A DNA stretch of 64,000 bases from Liolophura sinensis (lineage: Eukaryota > Mollusca > Polyplacophora > Chitonida > Chitonidae). The stretch covers positions 21,525,788 to 21,589,787 of the forward strand of contig NC_088302.1 of assembly GCF_032854445.1 (NCBI RefSeq), written 5' to 3'. Each line of letters opens with the position of its first letter. Position 1 is the first letter of the stretch. Positions 58,671 to 64,000 of the stretch are shown piece by piece. The position numbers and the translations under genes are program-made. Under the pieces are notes generated by a model that was given only the letters and a program-made list of their open reading frames with translations, did not search any database and had not been told where the DNA came from.

Positions 58671-61600
58671 GTAAGTAACATGTTGCTGCTAAACGGCTTA
58701 TCATCGAATAGATTTCATTTCGGAAATTCCACTGGAACAAATGTAAGTCACATCGGCTGTTACATGTTAGAACCATTAGGCGTTTTTATGCCGAGTTTTC
58801 ATTTCTCTGAGAATTTGTCGTAACCGGGTTAATTTGATACAGAATACCACATTTATGATACGTCTGATTTGATTAATGGTACGTTTGCTGAGCTCCGCAC
58901 TGATAAATCTCGAGTTTCAAGGCGTAAAAACGAACTCAAATTTCTCAATTGTAGAGAGACACTTATGTTATGTACTCCAAATGCATGCACCTGTATGCTG
59001 TTTCTTCCCCTTCTTCTTCTTTTCTTCTTCTTATTATTATTATTATATTCTTCTTCTTATTATTATTATTATTACTAGGATAAATATCAGATGTCGTAGC
59101 AGATTCCTTATCATTATATATAGACGACATACAAACCGCTAATGCATCATTCAGTGAACTACACAATTCATATTTATGCCAGCTACATGTATACTTTAAA
59201 TTCTAATCTTTTCCGGAGACCATTTGTCTTTCTCAACTGTACTGTGAAAAGTCCAGTCGTATGGCGTTAAACAACAATCAAATAAATACACATGGATATT
59301 ATGTCCCCTTCTAACAGGTCAGTCCTATATTAATTTACTTTTACGTACATTTAAAGCTTACGATGTGCTGTCATACCATATGCTAAATACATTCTTATGC
59401 GATACACCTAAATAACGAACCTTTTATGTTTTTCTTAGATGGACTAAAACCGATGTGTTCGTTGGCTTACTCTGTAACACGTAATATGCTATTGAACTTG
59501 AAAATAATGCAATATAGACTGTAATGCAATGGCCACAATTACATTGCGAGCAGTTATCACTGGCATGTTCAGTTACTGAACACCGAAATATAAACATGCG
59601 ATGCAGACACGTCTTCGAAGCCTGCTCTTACTATAGCTAGAAATCACAAAATAATGATTTTCTGAGCATTCTAGAAGTAAAAAAAAATTCTTGAATCGTC
59701 TCAACGATTTGTACTTTACTTTCTCCAATCTGTGTGATCATACTATCTTGTTGTAATCATTAAATAGAGATGCCGAAAGCAGAAATTGTTCATGTACTTC
59801 ATCGCTGTAGGTAGGGAAAAAGCAGGAGAATATCTTCAGGCCGTTCAGCTGTAATGGGGCAGATTAACAACCACCTGTTGGAGTGTGTTAATGACGGTAA
59901 TAAAGTAAAACGGTCATAAAATAACGGTTTCGTAGATAGAGCAGAGCGGGCTTAACGTGCCCTATATGTACACAATTCAGTCAGACCAAACCTAAATCCC
60001 AGATAACACGTCTTCGACCTTTTCGTAGATGTTATCCCCCGTCAGTTCCTCCGAGCGACTCCTTGGGGTTGGGGGGTCTGATGAATCACTACAGCAGCGT
60101 CATTGTGCCCCCTCCCCACATCATTAACGCTATCCCCTCCCTGTCTCGCCAATACCATTAGACACGTGCTGTAATAGTATATTACGGAACCCGTGAATCT
60201 CATATACCCGATATAAATAGTCCCAGAGAAGACATTTTTGAATGCTGATAGGGTTTCGTGTTTTTTTTATCGGTGACTAATTATAGAGATCTTGGTTGAC
60301 CTCTTTTTACTCGTTTAGCGGAGTCAGTGATCAGAGACACTGGTCTTACACAAGCTTGTCAAGCCCTCAACACACACGCTAGATCGACAGTGAAAGGCGG
60401 ATTTGTTTTACATGTAAATGAAACTTTAACACATCCGGCCTTATCAGAAATTCTTGAGCTGGAGTTATATGGTTATCAGAGCTAAGTTTCAAGGGAAGAG
60501 ATTTTTACATCGTTTATTAGCCTCTTGTTGGACGTACCCCTTGGTCGAGTAGTAGTTAGTGTTGTTGACAGCTTACTTCATTTTACAATTGGGTCTTTCA
60601 CGCTACCATTATAGGATGGTTGCTGATTGGAATCTTTAGTAAGTTTCCGTGGCGCTGACGTGAATCGTGTCTTATAACACGTCGCACGACTCCAGACCTG
60701 TCAAAACTGAAACTGATCTGGCGTATAAAGCATGATGCTGTTCGCATTAAGGTTGCTAACAACCCTGTAGCGTAAATGAGCTCGTCGTAGGTCCTCCAAG
60801 GGCATGTTTGGTCGAATAAAAAACATGCGAAAAAGAAAACCTTGACAAAAATAAGCTTTGGAATGAATGACCATGGCTACACGCCATCGTGTTATTGAAG
60901 TTTCAATGTCGCGGGCTTTGCGAGAGAATTAATACGATTTTCAGATATATGTATACCTGGATATGGCAGTGGTTACTTTCGCACAGTGTGCAATTCTCTC
61001 AACCGAAAGAAACCTTTATTACCATGATATTTATTAAAATACTTTAGGGTAAGCAGTGCATATTAATTTTTCTGGAAAAGACTCAATAAAATAACACTTC
61101 ATTATTAAAGCTTTTATCGTGGTCAGTGGTCCAGTGGCAACAGGATTCAATGAAGAACGAAAACATAGAAACAGCAGTAAAATGTATTTTTATGTGCCTA
61201 TAAGCATACATTTTTGTTTCAGTTTCTTTGAAATTTAAGATACGATATCCAATAACCGCTATCAGCTCTTCAAAAGAAAAAGAAACGTCAAGAAGCGATG
61301 ATCACACGCCCCATTTCCGACACAACGACTATAGACGACCACCATACATGCTTTTTAAAAAATGCTGGTTGGATGTAAAGAAAGAGCAGTCACGAATTTT
61401 CACAGATGTTAGAAGCTACTTGTCGTCACTCCACATACAAAATCTAGCCCGATTACAAACTTGAAGTCATAAACGCCAACCTAGGTTTAAAACAAATAAA
61501 CTGATCTCGGTTGAGTTTTAATTGCAATTGGGTTTATGTAAACACCACGCCGGAATAAAAGGATTTATACCTATACAACCATGCAGACCAGGGATAAGCA

Positions 61601-63351
61601 GAATTTATACAGATGTATAGGGAAATACGCCATGCAGAGATCTTCCCTGGATGGAGATGCCGTTATCGGAGACTCCATCAAACGCCTTTAAACAAAACTC
61701 TGATGTTAAGTGTACTGAAGGAACAGTCGTTTGCCTGAAAATTTATCCATTTACACACTCAGTTGCCGAGTGTATGCACAATATTCTTGAGATAGGCAGA
61801 ATATGTCCGTCAGAGAGCTTTAAATCCATGTTTTTAAGTCAGAGTTAATTTTGGATTTCGCTTGAAATGAACATTTTTGTATTGGGCGTAAACAGCTTTC
61901 GTTTCCACAAATGCACGTATGTTATGTTTGCTCATATCCTTGGAATCTGATTTTTAAGGTTGTTTTAAGGTTGATAGTAGTTTTGCAATAAACTAAATTG
62001 TGGAAGGTTCTTTATTTGTTGTCCAGGGACAAGTGCGAATTATATGTCAAAACAAATTTGTCTTGAACTCTCGATGTTCTTTTAAACGTTTGGTGTTGCA
62101 CTGAAGTCCAACATGTATCTCGCGAAACCATTAGAGTTTTCAAGCGATGTAATCGCTTGGTTAATGGTAGAATTTTCTAGATCTTGCATCTGTTTTCTGC
62201 CAGTGGCGTGGTCGATTTGCTATAATATATCTATTGTCACTTTACGTGGGCCATATCCGTGGGCGAGATGCCCACACTTATTGTTCCTGACCATCCCCCA
62301 AGTCTCTAACGCCTATCTATAGAGGCAAGGGTCAGGGATATTAAGATTCGAGTCAGCGTCCGCTGCCGCACATGGCGGCTGGATACATAGAACTCTGACT
62401 GTGGCTGAATCAGTGTTTATCTGACCGACTTGTAGCGCCGTTTAGGTTGTAATGACTTCCTTTGAAATAAGTTTACTTTAAGAAGAGATCAGTTGGTGTG
62501 TGTGTGTTAGAAGGGGAGATAGGCAGGCAGAGGATGTCTGTAGTACAAGGACGCGAGTGTGTGGAGTGTTGAACTGATGCTGTGAACTGAAAGGGTCGGT
62601 CCCGTAGCACATCTTCGTCTGGGAACATGATAAAACTGATACCCGGACTGTCCTCAGAAGACACCCAACACATGAAAAGAAAAACAGAACAATAACGACT
62701 GTACACTGTAATGTGATGAGATTGCCCCGTAAATGTTTGCTATGCGCGGGTGCAACACGACAACAACCATAATTCCAATCAGTGCAGCGTAATGGACATT
62801 CGCATATTAGTCATAATTGAACGTTTTTTTTTCATAAAAGACTACAGCATTGGAGAACAAAACCAGAGCAGCAACAACGGTGAAAGAATTGGCAAATGAT
62901 CAGGCGTAGCCGGTGAAATCCAGCCTCTAAGTCCAACTAAAACCTCCTTGAGACTGGATTCCGACTACTCTGCAAGTGCTTCCCATATGTTAGCAATCAT
63001 TATATGATACATCTCAGTCGTGATGTAATAAGAAAGTCAACCCTCCGATCCCAAAGCAATATGTTGTTCTCTGGTGCAATCAATGATGCATTTACAAGTC
63101 TCAAAGCACATTTTTAATGCCGTGGATAGATTTCCCCGTCGAAACTGCTACCTTGATAACCACTTAATTAACAGTGACGGCTTACACAAGACTTTAAACT
63201 AAACTGATACCCCCAAAATGTATAAACATGGAGTCAGTTTCATCATGAGCGCCATTAAATATTACTTATCATTATTGTGTTTAGAAATACTGCAATCCTA
63301 TCCAGGTGCCATTTTGGTTTATGTACATTTACATGTTTTATTATTTTCAAG
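58671..63351 (+). other. Delta intron 1 (4.7 kb)
   Basis: GTAAGT at the left and TTATTATTTTCAAG at the right. It contains a TTC/TTA microsatellite at about 59003-59078 and a small SINE family A tail remnant near 59262-59290. No other exon is recognised; a plus-strand open frame at 61228-61464 has no domain. First introns of developmental genes often carry enhancers, but none can be shown from sequence alone. Confidence 0.8.
59003..59078. repeat. TTC/TTA trinucleotide microsatellite
   Basis: CTTCTTCTT runs followed by (TTA)n, then CTTCTTCTTA and (TTA)n again. Confidence 0.9.
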
Positions 63352-63651
63352 GTGAAAAGCTCTGGTGTGTTTGAAGTTCGACTGACGTCATTATCCAACG
63401 ACAAAGGCATGACGTCACAGGGAGAGTGCTGCCAATCAGACGGCGAGGGGCGGCGCTCGTGCCGGGAACAGTGTCGGACATTTGTCACCATCTGCTTGAT
63501 GCACTACCAGAACAAAATTGTCCGGTCATACCCGTCTTGTACGTTCGGTCAGTTTGCCACCCCACTCTTAGGGGGCAACAATATTGACCTGAGGGAGGAA
63601 ACCGGTGACGGGCCGTACAGCGTTAAGTTACCATTCACATTCTCCTGGCCG
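63352..63651 (+). CDS. Dl: Delta-type Notch ligand, MNNL-domain exon (5' part of gene)
   Basis: Exactly 100 codons between an acceptor (TTTTCAAG, 63351) and a consensus donor (CCG|GTGAGT, GT at 63652), phase 0 at both ends. It starts VKSSGVFEVRL and has GECCQ, SCREQCRTFVTICLMHYQNK, CTFGQFATPLLGGNNIDL and LPFTFSWP. These are the hallmarks of the MNNL (C2-like) N-terminal domain of Notch ligands, with Cys at residues 43, 44, 54, 58, 65 and 80 of the joined protein. SSGVFEVRL and CRTF..CL.HYQ favour Delta over Jagged/Serrate. The domain binds Notch EGF repeats and lipid. The DSL domain, EGF repeats, transmembrane segment and tail must lie right of 64000, so the gene is cut by the window edge. 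Confidence 0.93.
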
Positions 63652-63774
63652 GTGAGTAATTTTAAACCAAAACCATCTTGGGGTTTAGAAGTACTTAACT
63701 AGTAAGCAGAGAATGATTGGTAAATGTGGAACTTTGCTAGACGCTCATTATAAAGGGAAAAGTCAAGCAGTGGT

Positions 63775-63960
63775 CTCTCCTGTGTCAGTCTATCGTAATT
63801 GGCTGTGGTGTCATGTCTGGGGGCCATATCTTCATCAAGGCTTTCTAGTGAGGCAGCACTGTAAAAATGACTTCACTAACACAGTCTTCCTACAACGATG
63901 CGTAGTCGGAATAACGTTTACACCTACGTTTAATTCCAAGCAAACCTACCAACCAGCCAG
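63775..63960 (+). mobile_element. SINE family B, diverged 3' part in Delta intron 2
   Basis: GGTGTCATGTCTGGGGGCCA, CTAGTGAGGCAGCACTGTAA and AACGTTTACACCTACG/AATTCCAAGCAAACC follow the order of family B body and 3' end; strongly diverged. Confidence 0.55.
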
Positions 63961-64000
63961 AATAAATGTATTCCATGTATGGAGTGACAAGTTTAAGCAA

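Overview
The window reads as nuclear DNA of an animal, most likely a lophotrochozoan and probably a mollusc. Genes are split by introns with GT..AG ends, coding density is very low, and the non-coding sequence is AT-rich. It is full of microsatellites, minisatellites and two tRNA-headed SINE families whose tails (ending in ACACCAATCAAATAAATAA, or in a GTTAAAC..CACTCACTCAC tail) resemble repeats I recall from mollusc sequence. The species call is inference. Both gene identifications rest on protein similarity recognised by eye.

Layout. (1) Positions 1-24.7 kb: a minus-strand gene starts at 24664. Three coding exons (24664-24547, 22648-22612, 16281-16185) join in frame into an 84-residue basic N-terminus that I cannot name. 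Further exon candidates lie at about 6442-6351 and 2876-2063; whether they belong to the same gene is not proven. The introns hold SINEs, a 29-bp minisatellite with a 120-bp higher-order period, a 34-bp tandem repeat and long homopolymers. (2) 24.9-33 kb: gene-free, repeat-rich spacer with two copies of a palindromic MITE, several SINEs and a decayed Penelope-like retroelement with reverse-transcriptase and GIY-YIG remnants. (3) 33.6-44 kb: CNOT7/CAF1, the deadenylase of the CCR4-NOT complex, complete in six coding exons (36808-39546, plus strand, 302 residues). (4) 44-58 kb: spacer with SINEs, a microRNA-like hairpin at 51.6 kb and a degenerate TCCA satellite of about 1.9 kb (55.3-57.3 kb). 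(5) 58.3-64 kb: the 5' end of a Delta-type Notch ligand (plus strand). It has a signal-peptide exon (58620-58670), a 4.7-kb first intron and an exon coding the MNNL domain (63352-63651). The DSL and EGF exons would lie beyond the right edge.

The recognisable genes do not form a functional cluster: CNOT7 is a housekeeping mRNA-decay enzyme and Delta is a developmental signalling ligand. I did not find a convincing new multi-gene system. The most novel signals are structural: the MITE pair, the hairpin, the higher-order minisatellite and the PLE relic with hammerhead-like core boxes.
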